DNA of 64,000 nucleotides, taken from positions 1 to 64,000 of the forward strand of contig NZ_SLVM01000007.1 of assembly GCF_004339675.1 (NCBI RefSeq), written 5' to 3'. A program made the position numbers and the translations under genes. Below, piece by piece: positions 7,768 to 17,016 of the stretch (positions are counted from its first letter, which is position 1; the number at the start of each line of letters is the position of its first letter). The stretch is from Rhodovulum steppense (GTDB lineage Bacteria; Pseudomonadota; Alphaproteobacteria; Rhodobacterales; Rhodobacteraceae). The notes below the pieces were generated by a model, which was not told the DNA's origin, did not search any database, and saw only the letters and a program-made list of their open reading frames with translations.

Positions 7768-10700
7768 ATGACCTATCTCGCCCCTGTTGCGCCTCCCGTT
7801 CCTGTTCCATCTCGCGATCCCGCGTCCGCGATCCTCGCTGTCGCCGAAGCGCTGCAGCCCGATCTGGCACAGGGGTTCCAGATCGACGCGGTGCGCCTGC
7901 GGCTTGAGATGGAGCGCGCCTTTTGCGGCTCCGATGCCGATGGCGCGTGGGACTGGAAGCTTGCCTATGAGGCGGGCGAGGTGGCGCTGGTCCTCTTCCT
8001 GCGGAAGTTCGGCCGCGCGCTGCTCGCCCGGGCGGGCTCGCCCGCTGCCCTGCTGCCGATCCTTACCAAGGTCGCGGGCCTGTTGCCCACGCATACGCGG
8101 CGCTCGGAGGAGATGGAGCGGTTCCAGCAATTCAGCACACCGCTGCCCATGGGTCTCGCGGCCCTCGCCGGGGCGCAGATCACGCCCCGAGACCTCGTCC
8201 TCGAACCCTCGGCCGGGACCGGACTTCTGGCGATCCTCGGCGAGATCGCAGGTGGCGGTCTCGCGCTGAACGAGCTGGCCGATACCCGCGCCGATCTTCT
8301 GCGCCTCCTCTTTCCGGGGCGTCCCGTGTCCACGTTCGACGCCGCGCAGATCGATGATCATCTGGACGCGGGCTTTCGCCCGAGCGTTATCCTGATGAAC
8401 CCGCCCTTCTCGGCTCTGGCCAATGTCGATGGTCGGACGACCGAGGCGACGGCCCGGCATCTGCGCTCGGCGCTTGCGCGGCTCGCTCCTGGCGGGCGGC
8501 TCGTCGCCATCACCGGAGCCGGCTTCGCGCCCGATGCGCCCGCCTGGGCGGACGGTTTCGCCCGCCTGACCGAGTCTGCTCATCTGATCTTCACCGGTGC
8601 TGTGTCCGGCACCGCCTTTGCCAAACATGGCACCAGCTTTGAAACCCGTATCTCGGTCTTTGACAAATGCCGCGGTGGAGAGGCGGGCGGCATCGCCGCC
8701 GATCTGGCGCGCCCGATATCGCCGGATGTGGCCAGCCTTCTGTCGCTGATCACCACCCATATCCCCCCGCGCCTCGAGTTGGAGCCTGCTGACCCAGTAG
8801 GGCCGGGCCGCTCTTCCCCCTTCCCGGGAAATCCTGCCCGTACCACGCGCACGGCCATCAGCACATCGCGCGCTGCGCCAGCAACACCCACCACCACTGG
8901 CGCGCAGATCGAGGCCGCGGACCTCACCTACAGCCTGCGGGATGCAACCGAGGCCAGTGCCAGCGCGCGCCTTTCGGATGCCATTTATGAGAACTTCAGT
9001 CTGCAGGCCATCCACATCCCCGGCGCGGCACCACACCCGACCAAGCTGGTGCAGTCGGCCGCCATGGCCTCGGTCGCGCCCCCGAAACCGACCTACCACC
9101 CCAAGCTGCCCTCCGCCGTCCTGCGCGACGGCCTGCTGTCTGATGCCCAACTGGAGACGGTCATCTATGCGGGCGAAGCGCATGGCGCCTATCTCGCGGG
9201 GTCGTGGTCTGTCGATGAAACCGGCGACATGGTCTCGGCCGCACCGGAGGATGCCGCTGACGCTGTCCGCTTCCGTCGTGGGTTTTTCCTTGGCGACGGC
9301 ACCGGGGCGGGCAAGGGCCGGCAGTCGGCCGGGATCCTGCTCGACAACTGGTGCCAGGGCCGCCGCAAGGCGCTGTGGATCTCGAAAAGCGACAAGCTGC
9401 TGGAAGATGCGCAGCGCGACTGGTCGGCCCTTGGCCAGGAGCGGCTGCTGGTCACGCCGCTCTCGCGCTTCGCGCAAGGCCGCGACATCCCGCTGACCGA
9501 AGGCATCCTCTTCACCACCTATGCCACGCTGCGCTTGGAGGAACGCGGCGCCAAGAAATCCCGCGTCGATCAGATCGTCGACTGGCTGGGGGCGGATTTC
9601 GACGGGGTGATCCTGTTCGATGAAAGCCATGCCATGGCGAATGCCGCCGGGTCGAAGGGCGAGCGCGGCGACACGGAAGCCTCGCAGCAAGGCAGGGCGG
9701 GCCTGCGACTGCAGCACAAGCTGCCCAATGCCCGCGTGGTCTATGTCTCTGCCACGGGGGCGACGACGGTCCACAACCTCGCCTATGCTCAGCGCCTCGG
9801 GCTTTGGGGCGGGGAGGACTTTCCGTTCGCAACGCGGGCGGAATTCGTACAGGCCATCGAGGCGGGGGGTGTCGCCGCGATGGAGGTTCTGGCCCGCGAC
9901 CTGCGGTCCCTTGGCCTCTACACTGCCCGGTCGCTGTCCTATGACGGCGTCGAATACGAGATGCTGGAACATGCGCTGACCCCCGCGCAGCGTGGCATCT
10001 ACGATGCCTATGCCGAGGCCTTCGCCATCATCCACAACAACCTCGCCGCCGCCATGGAGGCCGCGAACATCACGGGCGACAGCGGCACGCTGAACCGCCA
10101 GGCCAAGTCTGCCGCACGCTCGGCTTTCGAATCCGCCAAGCAGCGCTTCTTCGGCCATCTGCTGACCAGCATGAAAACCCCTACGCTGATCGCCGCCATC
10201 GAAGCTGATCTCGCAGCGGGTCACGCCTCCGTCATCCAGATCGTCTCCACCGGCGAGGCGCTGATGGAACGCCGCCTGTCGGAAATCCCGACCGAAGAGT
10301 GGAACGACATCCGCGTCGACATCACGCCTCGGGAATATGTCCTAGATTACCTCGCCCATTCCTTCCCGGTGCAGCTCTACGAGCCCTTCACCGATAGCGA
10401 GGGCAATCTCTCGTCCCGACCCGTGGTCCGTGGCGGCCAGCCCATCGAATGCCGCGAAGCCGCCCGCAGGCGGGACGCGCTGATCGAGAAGCTGGCATCA
10501 CTTCCGCCCGTGGCCGGGTCGCTGGATCAGATTGTCCAGCGCTTCGGCACCGATCTCGTGGCCGAGGTCACAGGCCGGTCGCGCCGCATCGTACGAAAGG
10601 GCGAGGGTCCTGCGGCGCGCCTCGTCGTGGAAAGCCGCGCGGGGTCTGCCAACCTCGCGGAAACCGCCGCCTTCATGGACGACCAGAAGCGCATCCTGGT

Positions 10701-12126
10701 CTTCTCGGATGCCGGGGGGACGGGGCGCAGCTATCACGCCGATCTCGGGTCGAGGAACCAGCGCCTGCGCGTCCACTACCTTCTGGAGCCCGGGTGGAAG
10801 GCCGACGCGGCCATTCAAGGCCTCGGGCGTACCAACCGCACCAACCAGGCGCAGCCGCCGCTCTTCCGTCCCGTGGCCACCGATGTGAAGGCGGAGAAGC
10901 GTTTCCTCTCGACCATCGCGCGCCGCCTCGACACGCTCGGCGCGATCACGCGCGGCCAGCGTCAGACCGGGGGTCAGGGTCTCTTCCGCCCGGAGGACAA
11001 CCTCGAGTCCCCCTATGCCCGCGATGCCCTGCGCCAGCTCTACCGCCGCCTCTATCGCGGCGATGTGGCGGGCTGCTCGCTTGCGGCCTTCGAGGATGCG
11101 ACGGGGCTCAGCCTGACCGACGACACTGGTCTGAAGGACGACCTGCCGCCGATCACGACCTTCCTCAATCGCCTGCTGGCGCTGACGATCGACATGCAGG
11201 CCGTGCTCTTCTCGGCCTTCGAGGAACTGCTCGATGCGCGGATCGAGGGGGCCATCGCCGCCGGGGCCTATGACCTCGGGCTCGAGACGCTGCGCGCCGA
11301 GAGCTTCCGCATCACCGACGCCCGGGTGATCTATACCCATCCCGGCTCCGGCGCCGAAACCCAGCTGCTGACCATCGCGGAGAAGCGGCGCAACACGCCG
11401 ACCTCGCTCGCCGATGCGCTCGACTGGCTCGACGATCCGAAGGCGCGCCTGCTGGTCAACAGCCGCTCCGGCCGGGCCGCGGTGCAGGTTCCCGCCACCA
11501 GCCTGATGGTGGACGACGGCACCATTGAACCTCGCCTGCGCCTGATCCGACCCACCGAGGCCAGCACGGTTCCGGCCAGGATCATGGAGGACACGCATTG
11601 GCTGGAGGCCGACCGCGCGGCGTTCGATGCCGCCTGGACCGCGGAACTGGCCGAGGTGCCGGAGTTCAGCGAGTCCACGCTGCATATCGTGTCGGGGCTG
11701 CTGCTGCCGATCTGGAAGCAGCTCCCGCAGGATGAAACCCGGGTCTACCGGCTGCAGACCGACGACGGCCAGCGCCTCATCGGCCGCCGCGTCTCGCCCG
11801 CCTGGGTCGCGACCACGCTGGCAGATGACGCGCCGAAGCTCAGTGCAGCGCAGGTCCATGCCCTTGTTCTTGAGGGCAAGACGGTCGTGCGGTTGGCTGA
11901 AGGGATGGAACTCCACCGGTCCCGCGTCATGGGCGTCAACCGGATCGAGCTGTCCGGCTTCACCGAGGCCGCCAAAGACCGGCTCAAGGCCGATGGCTTC
12001 TTCTCGGAGATCATCAGCTGGAAGCTGCGGCTGTTCTGTCCGACCGACCCTACCGGCATCGCTGTGCTGGATCGCCTGCTTGCACGTTGTCCTGTGACGG
12101 GACTACATGAACGCGGAGGGTGTTGA
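7768..12126 (+). CDS. N6-adenine methyltransferase / strawberry-notch helicase fusion protein
   Basis: A 1452-aa protein. Residues about 110-310 are a class I methyltransferase domain with the SAM motif EPSAGTGLLAI (near 145) and the adenine-N6 catalytic motif NPPF (near 210). Then comes a strawberry-notch type superfamily 2 ATPase: GDGTGAGKGRQSAG Walker A (near 508), DESHAMA Walker B (near 616), VSATGATT (motif III region) and a helicase C-terminal part with QGLGRTNRTNQ (near 1017). Such genes are common on alphaproteobacterial plasmids; a role in modification, remodelling or anti-defence during transfer is inferred. It is followed 3 bp later by the toprim gene, so they are one operon. ATG 7768 has GGAG upstream. 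A truncated relative is at 37230-38639. Confidence 0.85.
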   Translation: MTYLAPVAPPVPVPSRDPASAILAVAEALQPDLAQGFQIDAVRLRLEMERAFCGSDADGAWDWKLAYEAGEVALVLFLRKFGRALLARAGSPAALLPILTKVAGLLPTHTRRSEEMERFQQFSTPLPMGLAALAGAQITPRDLVLEPSAGTGLLAILGEIAGGGLALNELADTRADLLRLLFPGRPVSTFDAAQIDDHLDAGFRPSVILMNPPFSALANVDGRTTEATARHLRSALARLAPGGRLVAITGAGFAPDAPAWADGFARLTESAHLIFTGAVSGTAFAKHGTSFETRISVFDKCRGGEAGGIAADLARPISPDVASLLSLITTHIPPRLELEPADPVGPGRSSPFPGNPARTTRTAISTSRAAPATPTTTGAQIEAADLTYSLRDATEASASARLSDAIYENFSLQAIHIPGAAPHPTKLVQSAAMASVAPPKPTYHPKLPSAVLRDGLLSDAQLETVIYAGEAHGAYLAGSWSVDETGDMVSAAPEDAADAVRFRRGFFLGDGTGAGKGRQSAGILLDNWCQGRRKALWISKSDKLLEDAQRDWSALGQERLLVTPLSRFAQGRDIPLTEGILFTTYATLRLEERGAKKSRVDQIVDWLGADFDGVILFDESHAMANAAGSKGERGDTEASQQGRAGLRLQHKLPNARVVYVSATGATTVHNLAYAQRLGLWGGEDFPFATRAEFVQAIEAGGVAAMEVLARDLRSLGLYTARSLSYDGVEYEMLEHALTPAQRGIYDAYAEAFAIIHNNLAAAMEAANITGDSGTLNRQAKSAARSAFESAKQRFFGHLLTSMKTPTLIAAIEADLAAGHASVIQIVSTGEALMERRLSEIPTEEWNDIRVDITPREYVLDYLAHSFPVQLYEPFTDSEGNLSSRPVVRGGQPIECREAARRRDALIEKLASLPPVAGSLDQIVQRFGTDLVAEVTGRSRRIVRKGEGPAARLVVESRAGSANLAETAAFMDDQKRILVFSDAGGTGRSYHADLGSRNQRLRVHYLLEPGWKADAAIQGLGRTNRTNQAQPPLFRPVATDVKAEKRFLSTIARRLDTLGAITRGQRQTGGQGLFRPEDNLESPYARDALRQLYRRLYRGDVAGCSLAAFEDATGLSLTDDTGLKDDLPPITTFLNRLLALTIDMQAVLFSAFEELLDARIEGAIAAGAYDLGLETLRAESFRITDARVIYTHPGSGAETQLLTIAEKRRNTPTSLADALDWLDDPKARLLVNSRSGRAAVQVPATSLMVDDGTIEPRLRLIRPTEASTVPARIMEDTHWLEADRAAFDAAWTAELAEVPEFSESTLHIVSGLLLPIWKQLPQDETRVYRLQTDDGQRLIGRRVSPAWVATTLADDAPKLSAAQVHALVLEGKTVVRLAEGMELHRSRVMGVNRIELSGFTEAAKDRLKADGFFSEIISWKLRLFCPTDPTGIAVLDRLLARCPVTGLHERGGC
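7906..8120 (+). repeat. 11-bp direct repeats bounding a segment lost in the duplicate gene
   Basis: gagatggagcg occurs at 7906-7916 and again at 8110-8120, 204 bp apart. The second copy of this gene (37230 onward) contains the sequence only once and lacks exactly the in-frame 68 codons in between, as expected from recombination or slippage between the repeats. Confidence 0.8.
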
Positions 12127-12129
12127 GCC

Positions 12130-13161
12130 ATGTATTCTGAGACCGAAGATGTAATCCGCGCTCTGGCGGAGAATGCCGAGGGCGTGTGTCGCGCCTACCT
12201 TCCCGCCGGACGGCGGGAAGGGTCCTACTGGATCGTTGGCGATCTGCAGAACAACCCTGGACGGTCGCTCTTCGTGCGGCTGACCGGGCCTGCATCAGGG
12301 CCGGGTGCTGCCGGCAAGTTCGCCGACGCCGCCACGGGAGAGCATGGCGATCTTCTCGACATCATCCGCGAGCGGACCGGCATCTCCCGCTTTCCCGACC
12401 TTCTGGCCGAGGCCCGGGCGCATCTCGGTCGTCCGCAGCCGGTCCTCCCGGACGTGCCAGTGCCGAAGAAGTCCAAGGCCCCCGGTGGCACGCCAGCGGC
12501 AGCGGCGCGCCTCTTTGCGGCTTCGGTCCTGATCGCAGGCACGCTTGCTGACATCTACCTCCGTTCGCGGGGCGTCACCCAAGGTGGCACCATGAGCGCC
12601 CTGCGCTTCCACCCGAAGTGCTGGCATCGGGATGAGGGCCAGACCCGAAGCGTCCCCAGACCGGCGCTGATCGCGGCGGTCACCGATGGGGCAGGGGTCT
12701 TGCAGGGCGTGCACCGCACCTGGCTGGCGCCGGACGGACAGGGGAAAGCAGATGTCGAGACGCAGCGGCGTGCCATGGGTCACCTCCTGGGCAATGCCGT
12801 CAGGCTCACCCCACATGACGACATCCTCGTTGTTGGCGAGGGCATCGAGACCATGCTGTCCCTGGTTGAGGCAGTGCCCGGCCTTCCCGTCTGGGCTGCG
12901 CTCTCGTCCGGTCACCTCGGGGCCGTCCTGCTGCCGGAGGGGGTGCAGCGCCTCTACATCGCCATCGACCGCGATCCGGCGGGGCGGAGCGCGGCAGAGA
13001 GGTTGAGCGCCAGAGCAGCCGAGGGTGGGATTGCCGTGCGGGTGCTGGAACCGCGGCTCGGGGATTTCAACGATGATCTCCGGGCGTACGGCACGGGCGC
13101 GCTGCGTCGGCATCTGGCAGGGCAGATCGGGCCCGAGGATCGGCATCGCCTGTTCGGCTGA
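12130..13161 (+). CDS. Toprim-domain protein (plasmid primase-like, DUF7146 type)
   Basis: A 343-aa protein. The N-terminal third (residues about 1-100) resembles the region preceding toprim domains in phage/plasmid primase-like proteins, with HGDLLDIIRERTG. The C-terminal toprim domain has ILVVGEGIETMLSL (acidic Glu, near residue 235) and LYIAIDRDPAGR (DxD, near 276), the metal-binding residues of primases and topoisomerases. A middle part with FHPKCWH and VLQGVHRTWL is typical of plasmid-encoded members. It starts 3 bp after the helicase fusion, so the two probably act together in plasmid DNA metabolism. No helicase domain is attached, so primase activity is not proven. Confidence 0.8.
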   Translation: MYSETEDVIRALAENAEGVCRAYLPAGRREGSYWIVGDLQNNPGRSLFVRLTGPASGPGAAGKFADAATGEHGDLLDIIRERTGISRFPDLLAEARAHLGRPQPVLPDVPVPKKSKAPGGTPAAAARLFAASVLIAGTLADIYLRSRGVTQGGTMSALRFHPKCWHRDEGQTRSVPRPALIAAVTDGAGVLQGVHRTWLAPDGQGKADVETQRRAMGHLLGNAVRLTPHDDILVVGEGIETMLSLVEAVPGLPVWAALSSGHLGAVLLPEGVQRLYIAIDRDPAGRSAAERLSARAAEGGIAVRVLEPRLGDFNDDLRAYGTGALRRHLAGQIGPEDRHRLFG

Positions 13162-13525
13162 GCAGCATCGCGCAGGGGGCGGACAAGGGACAGCGGGGCA
13201 GGGGTCACATCCCTGTCGTGGCTCTGGACTGTCGCTTTGCCTATTCCCGGGCAACCTCATCCACCCGTCACCCACACGGCCTTCAAGAGATGGGCAGGCG
13301 GCCGTCAAAGGGGCCGCCCCTTCAAGGACGGGGGGCGACTGATTTCCGCCGCGGGGGACGAGCCCCCGCTTTGCATCGCGATACAAATCAGCCGCCCCCC
13401 GTCCTCCTCCACATGCGTTCCGGCCCCGAAAGGGGGTGAAGGGGCGTCCCCTCCCACGGCTTTCGCAGCCCATGAAGGCCGCGCGGGATGACGCGCGGAC
13501 GTGACAGGCCCGGAGGCAAGAACCG
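13162..13525. other. Intergenic region without a gene
   Basis: No convincing coding frame. It is dominated by a nested set of inverted repeats (13279-13480) described separately; the ribosome binding site of the next gene (GGAGG) is at its right end. Confidence 0.6.
13279..13480. repeat. Nested imperfect palindrome
   Basis: Four arms lie one inside another: ggccttcaagagatgggc (13279-13296) with gcccatgaaggcc (13468-13480); 13310-13324 with 13437-13451 (14 of 15 pairing); 13326-13345 with 13385-13404 (19 of 20 pairing); and a central hairpin gcggggg/cccccgc (13351-13369). The RNA or a cruciform could form a long stem with side bulges. It could be a regulatory leader, a non-coding RNA or a replication/recombination site; nothing decides this. 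Confidence 0.7.
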
Positions 13526-14458
13526 ATGACGATCCACACCCACGACGACGCGTATGAACCCGTCCACACCGCATCCCAGACCGCCCATGCGCTCGAAGAG
13601 CTGCAGCTCTATGGCTACCGCCCCTTTGACGAGCCCGATCCGCGCCCGATGCCCGATGGGCAGCGCCTCGCGGTCGCCGTCGCCGACATCTTCGACGCCC
13701 TCGTCGCGACCCTGGAAGACACCCGCATGGAACCAGACCTCGAAGAAGTGCTCTGGGGCCAGGTCAACCTCTTCCACCGCGCCACAGCCCGGATCGAGCG
13801 GTCGCTCGACGAGAATGAACAGACGCAGCGCCGCCTCCAGCGTGAGCAGGACGGCTCCGAGGTGAAATCCACCGAGCTTGAACGCCTGACGGCCGAAGGC
13901 CTGACGCTCATCGAACGGCGCAACTGCATGGACATGATGCGCGATCACGCCGCGACCGAGTTCGTCCATCACACGGGATCGACCTGGCGCCCCCGCACCG
14001 GCTCGATGGTGAACCGCCAGCACATGACTGCAGCGCTGATCGACAGCCGCGACTTCCTCGCCGCCAAGCGCCGCGCGGAAACCGAGGCGATGCTGCCCGC
14101 AGGACCCAAGGTCGCCCTCACCGGCGGGACCGACTTCAACGATCACCGCCTGATCTGGGGCAAGCTCGATCAGGTCCGCACCAAACATCCCGATATGGTC
14201 CTTCTGCACGGGGGAAGCCCCAAGGGTGCCGAACTCATCGCCGCCAAATGGGCCGAGGCTCGCGGCGTGACGCAGGTCGCCTTCAAGCCCGACTGGACCA
14301 AGCACGCCAAGGCCGCCCCCTTCAAGCGCAACGACGCCATGCTCGACGTGCTGCCCGTGGGCGTCCTCGTCTTCCCGGGCACCGGCATCCAAGAGAACCT
14401 TGCCGACAAGGCCAAGAAGCTGGGCATCCCGGTCATGAAGTTCGAGAAGGGGGCGTGA
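13526..14458 (+). CDS. DUF2493 / SLOG (YspA-like) protein
   Basis: A 310-aa protein. The N-terminal 190 residues are mostly helical with a coiled-coil-like stretch (IERSLDENEQTQRRLQREQD). The C-terminal 110 residues are a DUF2493 domain of the SLOG superfamily: VALTGGTDFNDHRLIW, MVLLHGGSPKGAELIAAKWA and VLVFPGTGI, a Rossmann fold with a Gly-rich loop that binds nucleotide-derived ligands. SLOG proteins are implicated in sensing or making nucleotide signals in defence and conflict systems. ATG 13526 has GGAGG about 10 bp upstream. It is transcribed alone after the palindrome region. Confidence 0.8.
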   Translation: MTIHTHDDAYEPVHTASQTAHALEELQLYGYRPFDEPDPRPMPDGQRLAVAVADIFDALVATLEDTRMEPDLEEVLWGQVNLFHRATARIERSLDENEQTQRRLQREQDGSEVKSTELERLTAEGLTLIERRNCMDMMRDHAATEFVHHTGSTWRPRTGSMVNRQHMTAALIDSRDFLAAKRRAETEAMLPAGPKVALTGGTDFNDHRLIWGKLDQVRTKHPDMVLLHGGSPKGAELIAAKWAEARGVTQVAFKPDWTKHAKAAPFKRNDAMLDVLPVGVLVFPGTGIQENLADKAKKLGIPVMKFEKGA

Positions 14459-14542
14459 GCCCCCTTTCCCCTTAAGGGGAAATCGAGGTGGAAGCGCAGG
14501 TTTCCACCTGATATTGTGTAGAAAGCCTTGTTTGATTACTAC

Positions 14543-14818
14543 ATGTACCACAAACCGATCCAGCTCAATGTCTTCCCGACCGACGTGCAGATGCGCCGGA
14601 TTGATCCGGCGCGCAACATGCGTCGCTTCTATCGGCTGAGCGTGCAACGCGACCTCTTCGGCCGCGCCACCCTCGTACGCGAGTGGGGCCGGATCGGGTT
14701 TCGGGGACATATGATGGTCGAGACCCACCCTGATGAAGGCAAGGCCATCACCGCTTTGATGAAGCTCGCAGCGGTGAAGAAGCGGCGGGGCTATGAGGCT
14801 CTGCACTCAGGCGATTAG
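14543..14818 (+). CDS. WGR-domain protein
   Basis: A small protein of 91 aa (96 if the TTG at 14528 is used) consisting of one WGR domain: FYRLSVQRDLFGRATLVREWGRIG, then THPDEGKAITALMKLAAVKKRRGY. WGR domains occur in PARP proteins and in bacterial DNA-related proteins and are thought to bind nucleic acid. Free-standing copies are common on alphaproteobacterial plasmids. The ATG at 14543 is chosen because the domain begins soon after; the start is uncertain. Partner and exact role unknown. Confidence 0.8.
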   Translation: MYHKPIQLNVFPTDVQMRRIDPARNMRRFYRLSVQRDLFGRATLVREWGRIGFRGHMMVETHPDEGKAITALMKLAAVKKRRGYEALHSGD

Positions 14819-14820
14819 TC

Positions 14821-14849
14821 TTGATCGCATTGATTGCGATGATTACACT
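14821..14849 (+). promoter_or_regulatory. fitAB promoter with inverted-repeat operator
   Basis: TTGATC (14821-14826), 17 bp, TACACT (14844-14849) gives a plausible promoter. An inverted repeat ATCGCA-ttgat-TGCGAT (14824-14840) overlaps it and is the likely autoregulatory operator of the RHH antitoxin. AGGAGGA follows before ATG 14867. Confidence 0.6.
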
Positions 14850-14866
14850 CTTCTCAGGAGGATATC

Positions 14867-15115
14867 ATGGCAAGCATTACCATCCGGAACCTTGACGACG
14901 ACGTGAAGCGCCGCCTTCGCATACGCGCAGCCGAGCATGGCCGCTCGATGGAGGAAGAGGCGCGCGAGATCTTGCGCCATGTCGTCGGCGAAGCGAAGCC
15001 ATCCCACGATCTTGCCGCGGCCATCCGTGCACGGGTCGCGCCTCTGGGTGGCGTTGATCTCAACCTTCCGCAGCGTGAAGCCATGCGTGAACCGCCCGCG
15101 TTCGACCAGGCCTGA
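14867..15115 (+). CDS. fitA: FitA-like ribbon-helix-helix antitoxin
   Basis: An 82-aa protein. The first 45 residues are an Arc-type ribbon-helix-helix (ASITIRNLDDDVKRRLRIRA, then HGRSMEEEAREIL) that binds operator DNA as a dimer; the rest (PSHDLAAAIRARVAPLGG) is the toxin-neutralising tail. Strong AGGAGGA Shine-Dalgarno. The PIN toxin begins 3 bp after the stop. This is a VapBC/FitAB type II toxin-antitoxin module, probably autorepressed at the inverted repeat upstream. Confidence 0.9.
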   Translation: MASITIRNLDDDVKRRLRIRAAEHGRSMEEEAREILRHVVGEAKPSHDLAAAIRARVAPLGGVDLNLPQREAMREPPAFDQA

Positions 15116-15118
15116 CGC

Positions 15119-15541
15119 ATGATCATCCTCGATACGAATGTCATCTCGGAGCTGTTGCGCCCGGCTCCGGAGCCCAAGGTCGAACACTGGCTGTCCGCTC
15201 AGGACGGGCTCAACGTCTACCTGACCTCGATATCGGAGGCAGAGCTGCGCTACGGCCTCGCGATCATGGGGAACGGCAAGCGCCGCGCCGCGCTGGTTGA
15301 CGCCGTGGACCGTATCCTGCGCGAGGACCTCGCCGGTCGCATCCTGCCCTTCGACAGCGACGCCGCGCAGTCCTATGCCACCATCGCCGCCGCACGTCGC
15401 GCCGCCGGGCGACCGATCGCCCAGGCCGATTGCCAGATCGCCTCCATTGCCCACACCCGTGGTGCCACCGTCGCCACGCGCAATACGCCCGACTTCGAGG
15501 GTTGCGAGATCGACCTGATCAACCCCTGGACAGCCGCATGA
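15119..15541 (+). CDS. fitB: FitB-like PIN-domain toxin (VapC family)
   Basis: A 140-aa PIN-domain ribonuclease. Acidic metal-binding residues typical of the fold are present: MIILDTNVISELLR (Asp5, Glu12), the central Glu in ISEAELRYGL, then RPIAQADCQIASIA (Asp near 104) and TRNTPDFEG (Asp near 127). VapC/FitB toxins cut RNA, often tRNA. The stop overlaps by 4 bp the start of the MmeI-like gene fragment that follows, so that gene was once translated from the same message. Confidence 0.9.
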   Translation: MIILDTNVISELLRPAPEPKVEHWLSAQDGLNVYLTSISEAELRYGLAIMGNGKRRAALVDAVDRILREDLAGRILPFDSDAAQSYATIAAARRAAGRPIAQADCQIASIAHTRGATVATRNTPDFEGCEIDLINPWTAA

Positions 15542-16514
15542 ACGCCGTTGAAATCGAACAAGCCGTTTCCGAACTTGCCGAGCAGCCCTTTGACGCGGCC
15601 GAGTTCCCCTATGCCTTCCTCATGGCCTTCGGAAACAAGGACACGACGATCAAGCGCCTGCGCACCGGCGCGTCGAACAAGTCCGACCTCGGCGGCGTCC
15701 TGCAGACCAACAACATCCACCTTGCGACCTGCGCGCCGGGCGACATCGCGGCGACCCTGACCGCCCTTCGCGACAGCCCCGCCACCACCCGCGCCAAGTC
15801 CAAGTTCATCCTCGCCACCGATGGCATCGACCTCGAGGCCGAGGATATCACCACCGGCGAAACCATCGCCTGCCGCTACACCGATTTCCCCGACCATTCC
15901 GGCTTCTTCCTGCAGCTGGCCGACATCTCCATGGTCAAGCAGATCCGCGAAAGAGCCTTCGACATCCGCGCGACCAGCCGCCTCAATCGGCTCTATGTCG
16001 AACTTATCAAGGACAACCCCGACTGGGGCAGCGCCGACAAGCGCTACGACATGAACCATTTCATGGCGCGGCTGATCTTCTGCTTCTTCGCCGAAGACAC
16101 CGACATCTTCGTCAGCGACAACCTGTTCACCGCCACCATCGACTAGATGGCAAACCGCGACGGGTCGAACACGCACGAAGTCATCGGCGAGATTTTCCGG
16201 GCGATGAACACGCCCATCCCCAAACGGGCCGAGGCCAAGCTGCCCCGTTGGGCCGACACCTTTCCCTACGTGAACGGCGGGCTCTTCTCGGGCAGCACGG
16301 ATGTGCCGCGCTTTTCCAAGATCGCGCAGCGCTACCTGTCCCATATCGGCAGCCTCGACTGGACACAGATCAACCCCGACATCTTCGGCTCCATGATCCA
16401 GGCCGTCGCGGATGAAGAGGAACGCTCGGTCCTCGGCATGCACTACACCTCGGTGCCGAACATCCTGAAGGTGTTGAACCCGCTCTTCCTCGATGATCTG
16501 CGGGCAGAGCTGGA
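15538..16514 (+). pseudogene. MmeI-like (type IIL/IIG) restriction-modification gene, N-terminal fragment with nonsense mutation
   Basis: The translation matches what I recall of the N-terminal region of MmeI-type restriction-methyltransferase proteins: EQPFDAAEFPYAFLMAFGNK, DLGGVLQTNNIHLATCAPG, DFPDHSGFFLQLADIS, MNHFMARLIFCFFAEDTDIF and FPYVNGGLFSGS. An in-frame TAG at 16144-16146 splits it; the reading frame continues cleanly on both sides. At about 16514 the frame runs into an IS66 scrap just after LFLDDLRAELE, before the methyltransferase domain would begin. The product would be about 900 aa in relatives; no catalytic methyltransferase motif remains, so it is non-functional. The intact fitAB genes directly upstream overlap it. 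Confidence 0.75.
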
Positions 16515-16685
16515 GGTTGAACGACGATGAGAAGCTCGAGATCGTTTTATCGGTAGGCATGGGCGGCGCGACGGTGACGCAGGTTGCGCAGCGGCACGAT
16601 GTGTCGCGGCAGCAGATCTATGCCTGGCGGCATGAGTTGAAGAAGCAGGGTCTGCTTTCGGCATGTCCGGAGGCGCAGTTTCTGA
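16515..16685 (+). mobile_element. IS66 tnpA scrap
   Basis: 171 bp closely match 52767-52937 inside tnpA of the complete IS66 (translation DDEKLEIVLSVGMG ... AWRHELKKQGLLSACPEA, with a few substitutions). Neither inverted repeat nor the other genes remain. It forms the right border of the broken MmeI-like gene and probably marks a recombination between IS copies. Confidence 0.8.
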
Positions 16686-17016
16686 TGAGCGACAACCAAT
16701 TTGGCCGACGTATTGCCTCATGAAGGAATGTTCCCGAAGCGGTGGCTGTCGCCTCATCCGGAATGTTGCCGAGCTCCTACCGTTCAGGGGCTGCGGGTTC
16801 CTCGCAAAGGAGATCGCGACCATGGCCACGATAAACGTCTCTTTGCCCGGTCCCATGGCCGAAGCAGTAACGCGCGCGGCGCCGGACGCCGCGGCGTCTC
16901 CGCGATGATTGTGCGCGGGGCCTCTTAAGAAATGTAATAGCATTTCGTGGCTTTCCAGTCAGATGATATTAATCTTTGCAAGCTATGTTTTTTCACGATT
17001 CGGTATTTAGAACGAG
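16686..17016. other. Low-content region with a possible ParD-like start
   Basis: Only a 28-codon frame (16822-16908, listed separately) looks gene-like. The rest is AT-richer than the surroundings near 16930-17010, just before the PAS-GGDEF-EAL gene, and may hold its promoter. Confidence 0.4.
16822..16908 (+). pseudogene. Possible ParD-type antitoxin start, truncated
   Basis: The frame MATINVSLPGPMAEAVTRA resembles the first strand and helix of ParD/RHH antitoxins (NVSLP pattern), preceded by AAAGGAG. It stops after 28 codons and no toxin follows. Could be a remnant or chance. Confidence 0.3.

Noticed and set aside
7750-10224. 824-aa minus-strand frame opposite the strawberry-notch gene, and similar long antisense frames at 49156-52500 and 47684-49159
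   Set aside because: Antisense shadows of well-supported genes with high-GC third positions; no recognisable domains.
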